This document shows, piece by piece, positions 1 through 8,122 of a stretch of DNA of 23,494 nt. How positions within the stretch are numbered: the stretch's first letter is position 1; every line of letters begins with the position of its first letter. Location: contig RQSC01000189.1 of NCBI GenBank assembly GCA_013416795.1, positions 1 to 23,494 on the forward strand, in the 5' to 3' direction. The notes below the pieces were generated by a model. That model did no database searches. It was not told where the DNA came from and worked only from the letters and a program-made list of their open reading frames with translations. A program made the translations under genes and the position numbers. Source of the stretch: Prasinococcaceae sp. CCMP 1430 (taxonomy: Eukaryota; Prasinodermophyta; Palmophyllophyceae; Prasinococcales; Prasinococcaceae).

Positions 1-86
1 CCGCAGCGCGCGGCGCGGGCCGCGCGGCGCGGCAGGTGGCGCGCGGTTTCCGCGCGTTGTGGTGCAGGCGCAGGCGCAGGCGCACG

Positions 87-236
87 CACACACACAAACA
101 CACGCACACACACACACACACACTCTTACACGTGTACACACACGCACACACACACACACACCAGTCACACACACGCACACACACGCGCACGCGCACACGC
201 ACATGCACACACACGCGCGCGCACACGCGCGCGCGC
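87..236. repeat. CA-rich microsatellite
   Basis: Mostly (CA)n interrupted by cgcaca, gtgtaca and cagtca variants, ending in a (CG)n-rich stretch. It can be read as open in several frames (His/Thr runs), but these are artefacts of the dinucleotide repeat. Alternating purine-pyrimidine DNA of this kind is prone to Z-DNA formation and to length change. Confidence 0.95.
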
Positions 237-709
237 GGTCCGCCCTCGGCCTCGGTGTCCGCGCGCGCGCCGCGCAAACCTGCGCGGCCGCGGAGGCGAA
301 GGCGAAAGCGCGCGGCCGAACGCAAATGCCTGTCAAAACGCACGCACGCACGCGCACATCGATCCGACGCAGCCGCGGCAGCAGCAATTGATCTGAATCT
401 GAATCTCTTTCGGCGCACGAAAATGATGGGCCCGAATGCATTGGATCGATCGATGCATGGATTCGTCTCATGCGGTCGTGCATTGGATGCGTCGGGGGAT
501 GGAAGGGAGACCATCCGATGGGCGCCTCGACCTCGATCTATCGACGGTGGAATGCCTCCTGCGGCGCGATCGGCCGCGCGCGCGGACGCGCGGAAGGGGG
601 ATCCGATCCGGGGCGCAGCGCGCGCCGGCCGGCGTCGCGATTCCGGTACGCAAATGCGATCCGGCCGACCATCGGGCAACGCGCTGCTCCCGCCGCGTGC
701 CGCGCGCGC

Positions 710-710
<1 letters not shown>
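237..710. other. Gene-free GC-rich stretch
   Basis: No convincing coding sequence on either strand. It contains short low-complexity pieces (repeated GAATCT near 393-405, a GATCGATCGATGCATG patch near 444-460) and a (CG)-rich region. I see no RNA gene or promoter motif that I can defend. Confidence 0.6.
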
Positions 711-775
<65 letters not shown>

Positions 776-840
776 CTGTGTGTGTGTGTGTGTGTGTCTG
801 TGTGTGTGTGTGTGTGTGTGCGTGTGCGTGTGCTGTGCAC
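711..840. repeat. (GT)n microsatellite
   Basis: About 31 uninterrupted TG units from 711, then a GGC interruption and further (TG)n to about 840. It is the opposite orientation to the CA tract at 87-236. It lies just beyond the likely stop codon of the kinase gene on the minus strand. Confidence 0.95.
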
Positions 841-870
841 GCGTGCTCGCAGGCGTGTGTTACGCTGCAC

Positions 871-2135
871 CTAGCGCGTCGGCGGCGGCACGTGCGTGCC
901 CACCCACCCCTCCGGCAGCCTCCCCGTCGCCTCGTACGCCGCGTGCACCTCGCCGCGCACCGCCGCGCCGAAGTGCGGCGTGCCCACGCGGCACACGAGC
1001 ACGTGCGCGCCGGCGCGCGCGGCCTCAGGCGGTGCAGCGCGGCGCCCGCGGGCCCCCGCGCCGCCCGGACGGCGTCTTTGCCCTCCTCGCGACGAGGCGC
1101 GCCGTTGCTGCCGGTCCTCTGCAGCCGCGCGAGCGCCCCCGCTGTGTGTGTGGGCGCGCCCTCCGGCGACCAGCTCGCGCGCTCCCGCCCGCCGAAGAGT
1201 GCGCCCGCGTCGCTGCCTGATGACGAGCCCAGGCTGCTCGAGACGCTGCCGCTGCCCCCATGAGTAGCGGCTGCATGGTTCTCGCCCTCCCCGGCGCCCC
1301 TGTCGATGACGGCGCTGGCAGCGATCTGCTCCCATGCGAGGTCCCACCCCCTCGCCTCACCCTCCGCGCAACCGCGCTCGGCGCCGCGCCCCCACTGGCA
1401 CCCGGTGGCCGCGCGGCCGCCGTCGTGGCGAGGCGACGTCGGGGAGAGCAGCAGGTCGCTCGGGAGCGCGCGCGAGAGCTCGTCGACGTCGGCGTCGACG
1501 TCGACGTCGACGCCCGCTCCGTCGCTGTCGGCGACGCACCCCGGGCCGTCGCTGGGCGGTGGGCCGCTCATCACCGGTGCTGTGGAGGCGTCGAGAAAAT
1601 AGTGGAGCGCTCCCATTAAAGTCCCACCCCGCCCGCCCCGACCGCCGCCTCCGATGTGACCGCGTCGGCGGCCTCGCCCTCCTCGCGCGGCTGGCTGGCG
1701 CGCCTGGGGGGGAGGAGGGGGGGCCACGTAGTCGGAGGGTACCTGGGTGGTGACAAAGGCGTGCGTGAGGAGCTCCTCGGCGGTGGGCCGTTCGCGCGGC
1801 TCGCGCCGCATGCACTGCCGCAGGAAGTCGCGCCCCTCGGGGCTCAGGCTGTCCGGCACGGGCGGCGGCGCCTTCGAGGACGCAATGTGGAAGAGCGCCG
1901 AAACCTGCGAGGTGTATTCGCAGAAGGGCGGCTTCCCTGTGGCCATCTCTATGATCGTGCACCCAACCGACCAGATGTCTGCGCTGGAGTTGTGGCCCGT
2001 CTGTTTGATCACCTCGGGCGCCATCCAGTAGGGCGTGCCCTTGATGCTGCGTGCCCCCTCTGCGAGCGTGGTGAGCGTCGCCAGCGACTTGGACGCACCG
2101 AAGTCTGCCAGCTTGACGAAGCCGCTGTTGTCCAC
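871..2135 (-). CDS. MAP3K/STE11-like protein kinase, 5'-truncated
   Basis: Serine/threonine kinase, C-lobe only. Reading from 2135 downward the protein shows, in order: the DFG motif in KLADFGASK, the activation segment [10 protein letters not shown] (APE motif), [20 protein letters not shown] (subdomain IX) and [13 protein letters not shown] (subdomain XI) near 1750. This pattern is typical of MEKK/NPK1-type MAP kinase kinase kinases, which phosphorylate MAP2Ks. The ATP-binding lobe and HRD catalytic loop, which should precede VDNSG, are absent: the sequence hits an N at 2136 and then repeats. After the kinase domain comes a low-complexity Ser/Gly/Asp-rich tail including a (GTCGAC)-based [10 protein letters not shown] run near 1490-1515. 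The last coding part is uncertain. The kinase frame stays open into the GT repeat, but from about 1045 to a TAG at 871 a different frame reads much more like protein ([20 protein letters not shown]), so a terminal exon in that frame is likely. A possible short intron begins near 1745 (CAG|GTACCC, pyrimidine-rich, CCCAG). Confidence 0.8.
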
Positions 2136-2195
2136 NCCGATCCGCCGGATCGGCGCCGAGCCGCTTCTCCGCAGGGCTGGATCGGCGCCGAGCCG
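2136..2195. other. Ambiguous base and adjacent duplicated 17-mer
   Basis: Position 2136 is N. Immediately after it CCGATCC-GCC-GGATCGG forms a 7-bp inverted repeat, and GGATCGGCGCCGAGCCG occurs twice (2147-2163 and 2179-2195). The kinase reading frame is lost exactly here, so this is best read as an assembly join or collapsed gap. Confidence 0.75.
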
Positions 2196-2235
2196 TGTGC
2201 AGCCGCAGCCGCGCGCGAGGGCGGCGTGCTGCGCG

Positions 2236-2304
2236 CGTGCGTGTGTGTGTGCGTGCGTGTGGGAGCCAGTGTGCGCGCGTGCACACACACGCACACGCAC
2301 ACGC

Positions 2305-2372
<68 letters not shown>

Positions 2373-2380
2373 GTGTGTGT

Positions 2381-2452
<72 letters not shown>

Positions 2453-2472
2453 CTGTGTGTGGCTGTGTGTGT
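2236..2472. repeat. Alternating GT / CA / GT microsatellite block
   Basis: (GT)n with CG variants, then CA-rich 2280-2310, (GT)n 2310-2381, (CA)n about 2382-2420 and (GT)n 2422-2472. The strand switches mean that adjacent tracts are reverse complements and could fold into a long hairpin, which would also be a trap for sequencing and assembly. Confidence 0.95.
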
Positions 2473-2904
2473 CATGCCCGGTGGGGCCGCTGGTGAGGCG
2501 CGGGAGGGGGGGCGTAGAGCAGCGAGCACTGCCGCGTGGTGGTGGTGTGGGGGACTTGGAAGCCGCCGCGGGCCGACACGGCAGCTGCGCGAGTTGACGC
2601 GACTGCGCGCGATCGGGTGCTGCCTGTCGGAGGAGGGAAAGAGGGGAGACAGCAACGTTGAGAAGTATCATTTCACAGAGAGTGCTTCGCTTCCGGCGCG
2701 TGAATTGCTACACTGTACCATGATACGGCAGCGTCGTCGGAGCCCATCATCGCTGCTGCCGTGTGTGCTCCAAGTCGGTGCTGCTAATGTGCCCATGGGT
2801 GCGCCAATGTGCGCTTGCTGAAGTGCGTGTGCCCGCTCGTTGGTCCGTCGCCGCGCGCTCGCGTGCGCGTGTGCACGCGCCGCGCGCGCGCTACCGCCCG
2901 ACTG
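2473..2904. other. Gene-free stretch between TPR gene and kinase gap
   Basis: No kinase N-lobe, glycine loop or VAIK/HRD-like sequence is found in any frame, although on the minus strand this is where the kinase 5' exons should lie. It holds the 3' flank of the TPR gene. No clear terminator or polyadenylation element is seen. Confidence 0.6.
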
Positions 2905-4242
2905 CTACTCCGACGAGGAGGTGTGAGCCGCGCGCACGCGCGCGATGGTCTTCAGTGCGTCGGCGACGTACGGATGGTCGTCGCTCAGGCCTGCGGCGCG
3001 GTACGCGCGCATCGCGTCATCGCACGCCTCGAGCGCCTCCTCGTGGCGACCGAGCCTGCCGAGCATGTCGCCCATGTTGGCCCGCGCCACCGACGTGTCC
3101 GGATGGGAGTCGCCTAGCGTGGCGCGCCATATGCGCAGAGCGTCTCTGAAGGCCTCGAGGCCCTTGCTGTAGCTTCCCTGCCTGTCAAACACGACGCCCA
3201 TCCCGTTGCGCGTCTGCGCAATGTCCTGGTGGTCGGCACCAAGCGCGGCGCGCTGGGTGCGCAGCGTCTCTTCGTACACCTTGAGCGCTTGGTCGTACCG
3301 CCTTTGGATGCGGTACGCGATGCCCATGGATATACGCGTCTGCGCGACGCTCGGGTGCTCGTCGCCCAGTGCTGCGCGCTGAATGCGGAGCGCCTCCTCG
3401 TACGCCGCGAGAGCCTCGTCGCACCGCCCCAGTCTCTTGCACGCGCCACCGACGTTGCAGAGCGCCTGCGCCACGTCCGGATGGTCGAGGCCAAGCGCGG
3501 CGCGCTGCGCACGCAGCGCATCTTCGGCGCGCGCGAGGTCGTCGCCGGCTCCTTCGGCGTCGGCGGCCTTCTTGGTCGGCAGGTTGGTGACGACGCCCGC
3601 CTCGAGAAGGCGGTTTGCGTCCACGGCGCCCCCCGCGCCGGCGGGCACCGTCGCCTGGAGGAGGAGCTTGCGGCTCGAGTCGAACAATCCCATGCTGGCG
3701 TCGAACTTGTGCAGGTACTTCTTGGCGAGCGACCGGAGGAAGTAGGCCTTGTGGTTGAGGCCCAACCTGCGCCAGCCCTTGTGCTGCCACGCCCCGGCGT
3801 CGCGCTCCAGGTGCAGCGCGGCAAGCAGCATGTCCCTGCACGCCTCCCCCACCGCGACCTCGCTCTCCGTGGCGACGTCGCGGCTGCACACGTCTTCCAC
3901 CACGCCTGTCCACTTCGACACGCGCTTCGCCGCCGCCACGGCCACCGTGTTGGCCGCGCCGTTCAGCCCAGTGGCCCCCGCCACCGCGCGCAGGTGCTCG
4001 AGCGCCTGCTCGACCGCTGGCCTGATGGCGCCGCAGAAGGACACGACCTCGCCCGCGGCACTCGTCTCGGCGTCCGAGGCCGCCAGCACCGCCTCAAGGC
4101 GCTCCACTACGTCGATGCCGCGGCCCTCCGCCACACCGGCGGCGGCGGCGTACTCCAGCCTGCTCAGCTCCAGGTACAGGTCGCCGACGCTGACGCCGCC
4201 ACCTCTGCCCTCGAGCGCCGCGGGCCGCGCGCGGGCGGCCAT
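2905..4242 (-). CDS. TPR-repeat protein, kinesin-light-chain type repeats
   Basis: Probable 445-residue protein. The ATG at 4242 (MAARARPAALEG) is the first ATG of the frame; the frame is open slightly further upstream only through non-ATG codons. The N-terminal half (to about residue 230) is helical and matches no domain I know. From about residue 236 there are four consecutive 42-residue TPR pairs with the signature R-A-A-L-G-x-[DE]-H-x-[DS]-[VI]-A-Q, the TPR_12/kinesin light chain pattern, for example IQRAALGDEHPSVAQTR and TQRAALGADHQDIAQTR, plus a final partial repeat before the TCCTCGTCGGAG-TAG end. Such repeats form a right-handed superhelix that binds peptides or partner proteins. No motor-binding coiled coil is visible, so this is a generic scaffold rather than a true kinesin light chain. 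No intron is needed. The partner cannot be inferred from context. Confidence 0.85.
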   Translation of the reverse strand: MAARARPAALEGRGGGVSVGDLYLELSRLEYAAAAGVAEGRGIDVVERLEAVLAASDAETSAAGEVVSFCGAIRPAVEQALEHLRAVAGATGLNGAANTVAVAAAKRVSKWTGVVEDVCSRDVATESEVAVGEACRDMLLAALHLERDAGAWQHKGWRRLGLNHKAYFLRSLAKKYLHKFDASMGLFDSSRKLLLQATVPAGAGGAVDANRLLEAGVVTNLPTKKAADAEGAGDDLARAEDALRAQRAALGLDHPDVAQALCNVGGACKRLGRCDEALAAYEEALRIQRAALGDEHPSVAQTRISMGIAYRIQRRYDQALKVYEETLRTQRAALGADHQDIAQTRNGMGVVFDRQGSYSKGLEAFRDALRIWRATLGDSHPDTSVARANMGDMLGRLGRHEEALEACDDAMRAYRAAGLSDDHPYVADALKTIARVRAAHTSSSE

Positions 4243-5068
4243 GGCGCCCGGCGGCGCCCAATTTGCGACAGTGTCTGTCGTCAGCACCGGTCAGATGCCC
4301 ATGCGTCCTCGCTTCGCGGGAACGGCGGAATCCGTGGGACCGCGCACGCGCGCGCAGCGCTGCCAGTCAATTCCCGCGTCCAACGCCCCCTTTCGAAACT
4401 CGCTCGGCCATGTGCGTGTGCCGCGAAACAAACCAAAGTTACAGTAGACCACCTGGTACCAAAGGCCCAGCCATGCAAGACCAATGGCCACCGCCAATGC
4501 CCGCGAACACTGGCATGCATTCCCACGCATCAACACGCGCGTGCATGGCACTGCGCGCGTGCACGTATGACAACGCCAGGTCATCCCAGCGCGAGCATGC
4601 GCACTCGGCCCAGCGTGGCGCCCACCGCGCTGCCGGTGCGCACGGGGGCCACGCACGCGTTCGGGTTGGGGTACGGGGACATGTTCTTGTCAACGGATCG
4701 CCCTCTGCTGCTGCGCGGCGGTGCATGCCTGCTCCACCGTCGCCGCCGGCGCGGAGAGGTGAATGCCGTGCGCGCCGGCGCCAGGAAGAGTGGGGCGCGG
4801 GGGCGGCGGGAGGGGGGGGCGGAGCCTACTGTGAGGAATTCGAAGGAGGAGGCCCTGGGCCCGGGGCGGGGGCAGGCGCCGGCGACGGGGCGCTTGGGCT
4901 GGTGCCGTTGCTCACGCCGAGGCATGTGAATACAGTGTTGCCCGGCAGCTGCGCGCGTTGCAAATGCATGTTGTCGTGTGAGCATGTAGTGAGCGAGGTG
5001 CGGCATGTCAGTCGCGTCAAGCGTCGGCGAAGCAAGCCCATCGCGTGCCAGTGCGCAGTCTCCACTCT
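4243..5068. other. Intergenic region, possible unassigned minus-strand exon
   Basis: Upstream of the TPR gene and downstream of the secreted Cys-rich gene. Most of it shows no coding character. One piece on the minus strand, about 4581-4690 and ending at a TGA, reads KNMSPYPNPNACVAPVRTGS and on to a stop. It looks less random than its surroundings, but I cannot attach it to a start codon or splice sites. A poly-G stretch lies around 4811-4819. Confidence 0.45.
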
Positions 5069-5740
5069 CTAGAGGCACAAGCTCGCGTCGCGACGACGCA
5101 CACCCATGCACTGCGAGTTGGCTGCATCGCAGGCCTGATTGCACACTCCATTGATGAGATCGTTTGGTCCTCCGAGGAAAAGATGGATGGTGGCGGTCTG
5201 GACATCGCCGAACGGCGCCCCGTCCTGACCAAGGGCCGCCGGATCCACGCCATCGCAGGTCGCGGCGCACAGCGGGCCCTGCACCGAGGCGGCTGACACG
5301 CAGGTAGTGGTTGGCACCTCTCCCCATATGCACAGGCCCGACGCGATGTCCTCGTTGCCTGGAAGCCGTCGGTGGGCGGGGAGGAATGCCGTGCGTATGC
5401 ACGCCCTGGCGAGTCAGCCGTTGCGCGTGCAGCGTACTGAGCCTAGGATTTCGTATTGCAGGCAGGCGCGTGCGTGTGTTGTGTTTGCGCGCGGAGGCTC
5501 GCTCGCTCGCTCACCCTGGCAGACGGCCTGGGCGATGTCCGTGCTACAGCCGGCGTCGTCGCCGGGCACGTTGATGTTGACTGGCGAGCCCGCGCTGACG
5601 TATCCGTATAGCGATCCGGGCGGCACGGAACACGTCGCCTTGCACACGGTGCCCACCTCTGCGGGGATAAGGGACGCCCCTGCGCCTGCGGGTAGACGCA
5701 GCGCCGCGGCGCAGGACGCCAGCAGCAGCACCGCACGCAT
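5069..5740 (-). CDS. Small secreted cysteine-rich protein (two exons)
   Basis: Exon 1 is 5740-5515 and exon 2 is 5358-5069. The intron (156 nt) begins GTGAGCGAGC and ends CTTCCAG, phase 1, and joins AVCQ to GNEDIASGLC. The product is 171 residues. It starts with a classic signal peptide (MRAVLLLASCAAALRLPAGAG), so the protein enters the secretory pathway. The mature chain carries many cysteines arranged as two similar halves: VCKATC ... AVC in the first and LCAATC ... GVC in the second, suggesting an internal duplication with disulphide bonds. There is no membrane anchor at the C-terminus (RRRDASLCL). I do not recognise the family. The ATG at 5740 is preferred because the signal peptide begins there; the frame is open further upstream (an ATG at 6012 is in frame), but that extension is Arg/Ser-rich and would bury the signal. 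It lies downstream of the shared leader element at 5985-6240. Confidence 0.7.
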
Positions 5741-6114
5741 GGCCAGCGGTGGCTGCCCGCTGTCGATCGATCTGTGCTTGTAGTACCTCTTCCCGCCGCG
5801 CCGACTCGTCGCGCGAGGAGCGCGCGAAGGAGGATTGATGCGCGAGCGGGACGGCCGTGTGGCACTGGCAGAGGTGCCCTGACACGGCGCCACAGGTTCG
5901 TCAGGGCAAGCGTCGGTGGGTTTGCGCTGTGGCCGGCTGCGCCCCCACCACTGGCAGGCCACACACGCAGCGGACCGAGCGCCCGTCACGGGGCGCGTGG
6001 CCAGGCGCTCCATGATTGCACGCGAGACGCGCGCCGTCCAGCCCGCCGCGGAGGTGCCGTGTGAGTGGTCGGATGAGTGCGCCCGCCGGCCGCCAGTCCA
6101 CACAGGTCCCGACG

Positions 6115-6171
6115 TTACGCCAGTCGCCAGCCAGTGCCACTCAGCGCCCACTCATTGATTGCGATACGCAT
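6115..6171 (-). CDS. Upstream ORF in shared leader, copy 1
   Basis: ATG at 6171 to TAA at 6115 encodes MRIAINEWALSGTGWRLA. The same uORF in the other copy (8070-8014) differs by one conservative residue (Ile to Leu at position 5). A short overlapping uORF, MSGR, is also present. If transcription starts about 30 nt below the TATA box, this uORF lies in the 5' leader and could dampen translation of the main ORF. Whether it is translated is inference. Confidence 0.35.
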   Translation of the reverse strand: MRIAINEWALSGTGWRLA

Positions 6172-6183
6172 CGGTGATTTCCA

Positions 6184-6205
6184 GTACAGTACCTAGGTAC
6201 TGTAC
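6184..6205. repeat. 22-bp perfect palindrome
   Basis: GTACAGTACCT followed by its exact reverse complement. It is present only in copy 1 of the shared element and looks like an insertion of about 20 bp relative to copy 2. It sits near the predicted transcription start of the Cys-rich gene. It could be a dimeric protein-binding site or the footprint of an excised element. Confidence 0.85.
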
Positions 6206-6224
6206 GTTCGCACGGGTAAAGGGG

Positions 6225-6231
6225 TTATATA
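6225..6231 (-). promoter_or_regulatory. TATA-like box (TATATAA)
   Basis: Reads TATATAA on the minus strand, about 490 bp above the secreted Cys-rich start codon and aligned with the TATAAAA of the second copy. Both are followed upstream by the same CACAAAACC motif. Functional assignment is inference from position and conservation. Confidence 0.5.
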
Positions 6232-6240
6232 GGTTTTGTG

Positions 6241-6573
6241 TATTTGCGCGTCGAACGCGGCTGCGCGTCCGGGAGCGGGAGATGGGGAAGACTCGCTCGT
6301 CAGTCGACGCCCATGCTGCGCCGTAGGTTGGGCGGTTGGAGCGCATCTCGAGTTCTCGACCAACAGCGTGGCTCATGAGTCCCAAGAGCGTCGCAAAGGC
6401 CGCCCGTGGACACCCTCCCGCGTGAGCTCGAGGGACAGCTGGAGAACAGACAGGGTGTATATAGCCGGCTAGCTGATGCACGCCGACGCGCGACGCCAGG
6501 GCGCTCTTCGTTGATGAGAGATAGAGAGAGAGACGGGTCGGTAACAAAGCGCGTGGATCATACAGAGCGCGTG
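6241..6573. other. Intergenic region below the LRR gene
   Basis: 3' flank of the LRR gene running into the upstream side of copy 1. It holds a short GA microsatellite (GATAGAGAGAGAGAC near 6522-6535) and a TATATAGCCGGCTAGCT patch near 6460-6475. No coding sequence was identified. Confidence 0.55.
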
Positions 6574-7623
6574 TCAAATCTCTTGGGGCGCAGGGCGCGG
6601 GGCCTGTCCACACACGTAGTTGCCGGCGTCAGTGTCGGTGACCGTGTCCGGGATGCTTTCGGCGTACACGCAGAAGCCCGGGCCTTGGTCTGCCACGTAC
6701 ACATCGTCCAGGGCTGTGAGCGGAGAGAAGAGCTGTGGTGACTGTGGGCCGACGAGGCTATTGTTCGTAAAATCCAGCGACGCTAGCTCGTCGAGCCCTA
6801 CAAAGGCGTCGTCGTCGATCGAGCTGATGACATTGTCTGACAGGTCAAGTATATACAGTCCGCTAATGCCTGCAAACGCTCCGGGGCCAATGCTCGACAG
6901 GCGGTTATAGTCGAGCCGCAGGAAGAAGTCGATACCCGGCCCTCCCAGGTCCCGGAAGGGTGTCGGATCGAACGTGCCACTGAGCTCGTTGCCAGAGAGG
7001 AACAGGATCCGGAGGCTGGGGAGGCCGACGAACGCGTCTGGGTCAATGTCGGCGATGCTATTGTCCTCGAGTTCAAGTTCATCCAGGTTCGTCGCCCCGG
7101 CGAACGCGCCATAAGGAATGGACGTGATGTTGTTCCCGCGTAGAGAGAAGCTTTGGAGAGCGGTCATGCCCCAGAGAAGGTTGTTGGGAATTGACGCGAT
7201 GTGATTCTCGTTTATCTCGATGACCTCACACTTGTCGAGGCCATTGAAGACGCCCGGCTGAAAGCCGGTGAGCGAGCCGCCCTCCATGGCGAAGCCGCTG
7301 CACTTGTTGCCAAAGTCGCCGTCGTCGCCCTCAAAGCAGTTGCAGTCGCCCTCCCAAGGCGGCGGCTTGCGCGAGAGCAGGCCACCCTCGTTGTAAAACA
7401 TGCAGGACCCGCACTGAAATGAGAACCCCTCGCCATCATCGTAGTCGCTGGGGCCAGAGCCGACTTCGTCGTCGCCGATGACTACTTTTTTAACACTCTT
7501 ACCAGAGTCGCTTTCGCCAGGAGGGGGCTGGGAGGGCTCCTGCGCGACAGCAGGAGCAACAGCTGCCGCCACCGCTCCGATGGCGACGAGGCCGGCAGCG
7601 AGGGCGCGGGCGATGGGCGGCAT
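6574..7623 (-). CDS. Secreted leucine-rich-repeat protein
   Basis: 349 residues, no intron needed. Residues 1-27 are a signal peptide with an AVA-QE cleavage site. Next comes an acidic linker (about 35-65) and a Cys-rich cap (about 70-130) with QCGSC, CNC and NKC motifs. From about 125 to 310 there are LRRs of exactly 24 residues of the typical extracellular type, for example ITSIPYGAFAGATNLDELEL, IADIDPDAFVGLPSLRILFL, LSSIGPGAFAGISGLYILDL and ISSIDDDAFVGLDELASLDF. A Cys-containing C-terminal segment (FCVYAESIPD ... NYVCGQ) closes the solenoid. There is no transmembrane helix, kinase or GPI-like tail, so it is probably secreted or wall-associated and binds protein or glycan ligands; the ligand is unknown. 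The ATG at 7623 is chosen because the signal peptide starts there. Its upstream region contains the second copy of the shared leader. Confidence 0.88.
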   Translation of the reverse strand: MPPIARALAAGLVAIGAVAAAVAPAVAQEPSQPPPGESDSGKSVKKVVIGDDEVGSGPSDYDDGEGFSFQCGSCMFYNEGGLLSRKPPPWEGDCNCFEGDDGDFGNKCSGFAMEGGSLTGFQPGVFNGLDKCEVIEINENHIASIPNNLLWGMTALQSFSLRGNNITSIPYGAFAGATNLDELELEDNSIADIDPDAFVGLPSLRILFLSGNELSGTFDPTPFRDLGGPGIDFFLRLDYNRLSSIGPGAFAGISGLYILDLSDNVISSIDDDAFVGLDELASLDFTNNSLVGPQSPQLFSPLTALDDVYVADQGPGFCVYAESIPDTVTDTDAGNYVCGQAPRPAPQEI

Positions 7624-7883
7624 GCTCGCTCCGTCGTCCTAGCTAGCAGGATTGCAGGAGGTGCAACTCGGACCGTATGATCTGAAAGGGCGCCGCGTTC
7701 ACCGCGCCACGCTGCACGTAGTAATAAGCGCTGGGGAAGGGGGGGGGGGGGGGCAGTGTGGTGCAGTGCGCTGCGCACTCGCTCCCACACCGCGCGACAG
7801 GAGCAAGCAAGGGAGGGCGCCATCGCAGCAGCCACGCGCACGCACACGCTGATACGTGCTATATACGCGTAGATAGACGCACG
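7624..7883. other. Gene-specific part of LRR leader, with poly-G run
   Basis: Between the LRR start codon and the shared element. It contains an uninterrupted G15 run at 7739-7753 (C15 on the transcribed sense strand). It is not similar to the corresponding 5741-5984 stretch of the other gene, which shows where the duplication ends. Confidence 0.6.
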
Positions 7884-8013
7884 GTCACGGGGCGCGTGGC
7901 CAGGCGCTCCATGATTGCACGCGCGACGCGCGCCGTCCAGCCCGCCGCGGAGGTGCCGTGTGAGTGGTCGGATGAGTGCGCCCGCCGGCCGCCAGTCCAC
8001 ACAGGTCCCGACG

Positions 8014-8070
8014 TTACGCCAGTCGCCAGCCAGTGCCACTCAGCGCCCACTCATTGAGTGCGATACGCAT
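8014..8070 (-). CDS. Upstream ORF in shared leader, copy 2
   Basis: ATG at 8070 to TAA at 8014 encodes MRIALNEWALSGTGWRLA, one residue different from the copy-1 uORF. Conservation may simply reflect recent duplication, because the whole 201-bp block has only three changes. Confidence 0.35.
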   Translation of the reverse strand: MRIALNEWALSGTGWRLA

Positions 8071-8097
8071 CGGTGACTTCCAGTGCGCTCGCACGGG

Positions 8098-8122
8098 TTA
8101 GGGTTTCGTTTCGGGTTTTATA
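8098..8122 (-). promoter_or_regulatory. TATA box plus telo-box of the LRR promoter
   Basis: On the minus strand TATAAAA (8116-8122) is followed about 10 nt downstream by AAACCCTAA (8098-8106). AAACCCTAA is the plant telo-box motif, known near transcription starts of highly expressed genes in plants; its role here is inference. Copy 1 keeps the TATA-like box but not the telo-box. Confidence 0.5.

Larger units (their letters stand above)
5985..6240 (-). repeat. Shared promoter/leader element, copy 1
   Basis: Positions 5985-6185 match 7884-8084 without gaps and with only three mismatches that I can see (201 bp). Beyond 6185 similarity continues with indels through GCACGGG and a TATA-like element to GGTTTTGTG at 6240. 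On the minus strand the element sits 245 bp upstream of the secreted Cys-rich start codon. It is read here as a core promoter plus the first part of the 5' leader. Confidence 0.9.

Noticed and set aside
36-1263. Long plus-strand open frames through the CA/GT tracts (His/Thr or Cys/Val runs)
   Set aside because: Dinucleotide repeats are open in all frames. The flanking residues are random Arg/Ala/Pro, and the kinase on the opposite strand explains the coding signal.
5741-6012. In-frame extension of the secreted Cys-rich protein from the ATG at 6012
   Set aside because: It would bury a clear signal peptide and cross from shared into unshared sequence. It is probably a chance open frame in GC-rich leader DNA.
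8098-8106. TTAGGGTTT as a telomere remnant
   Set aside because: There is a single unit with no tandem array. It fits a promoter telo-box better. A similar lone AACCCTAAA near 22818 is also isolated.
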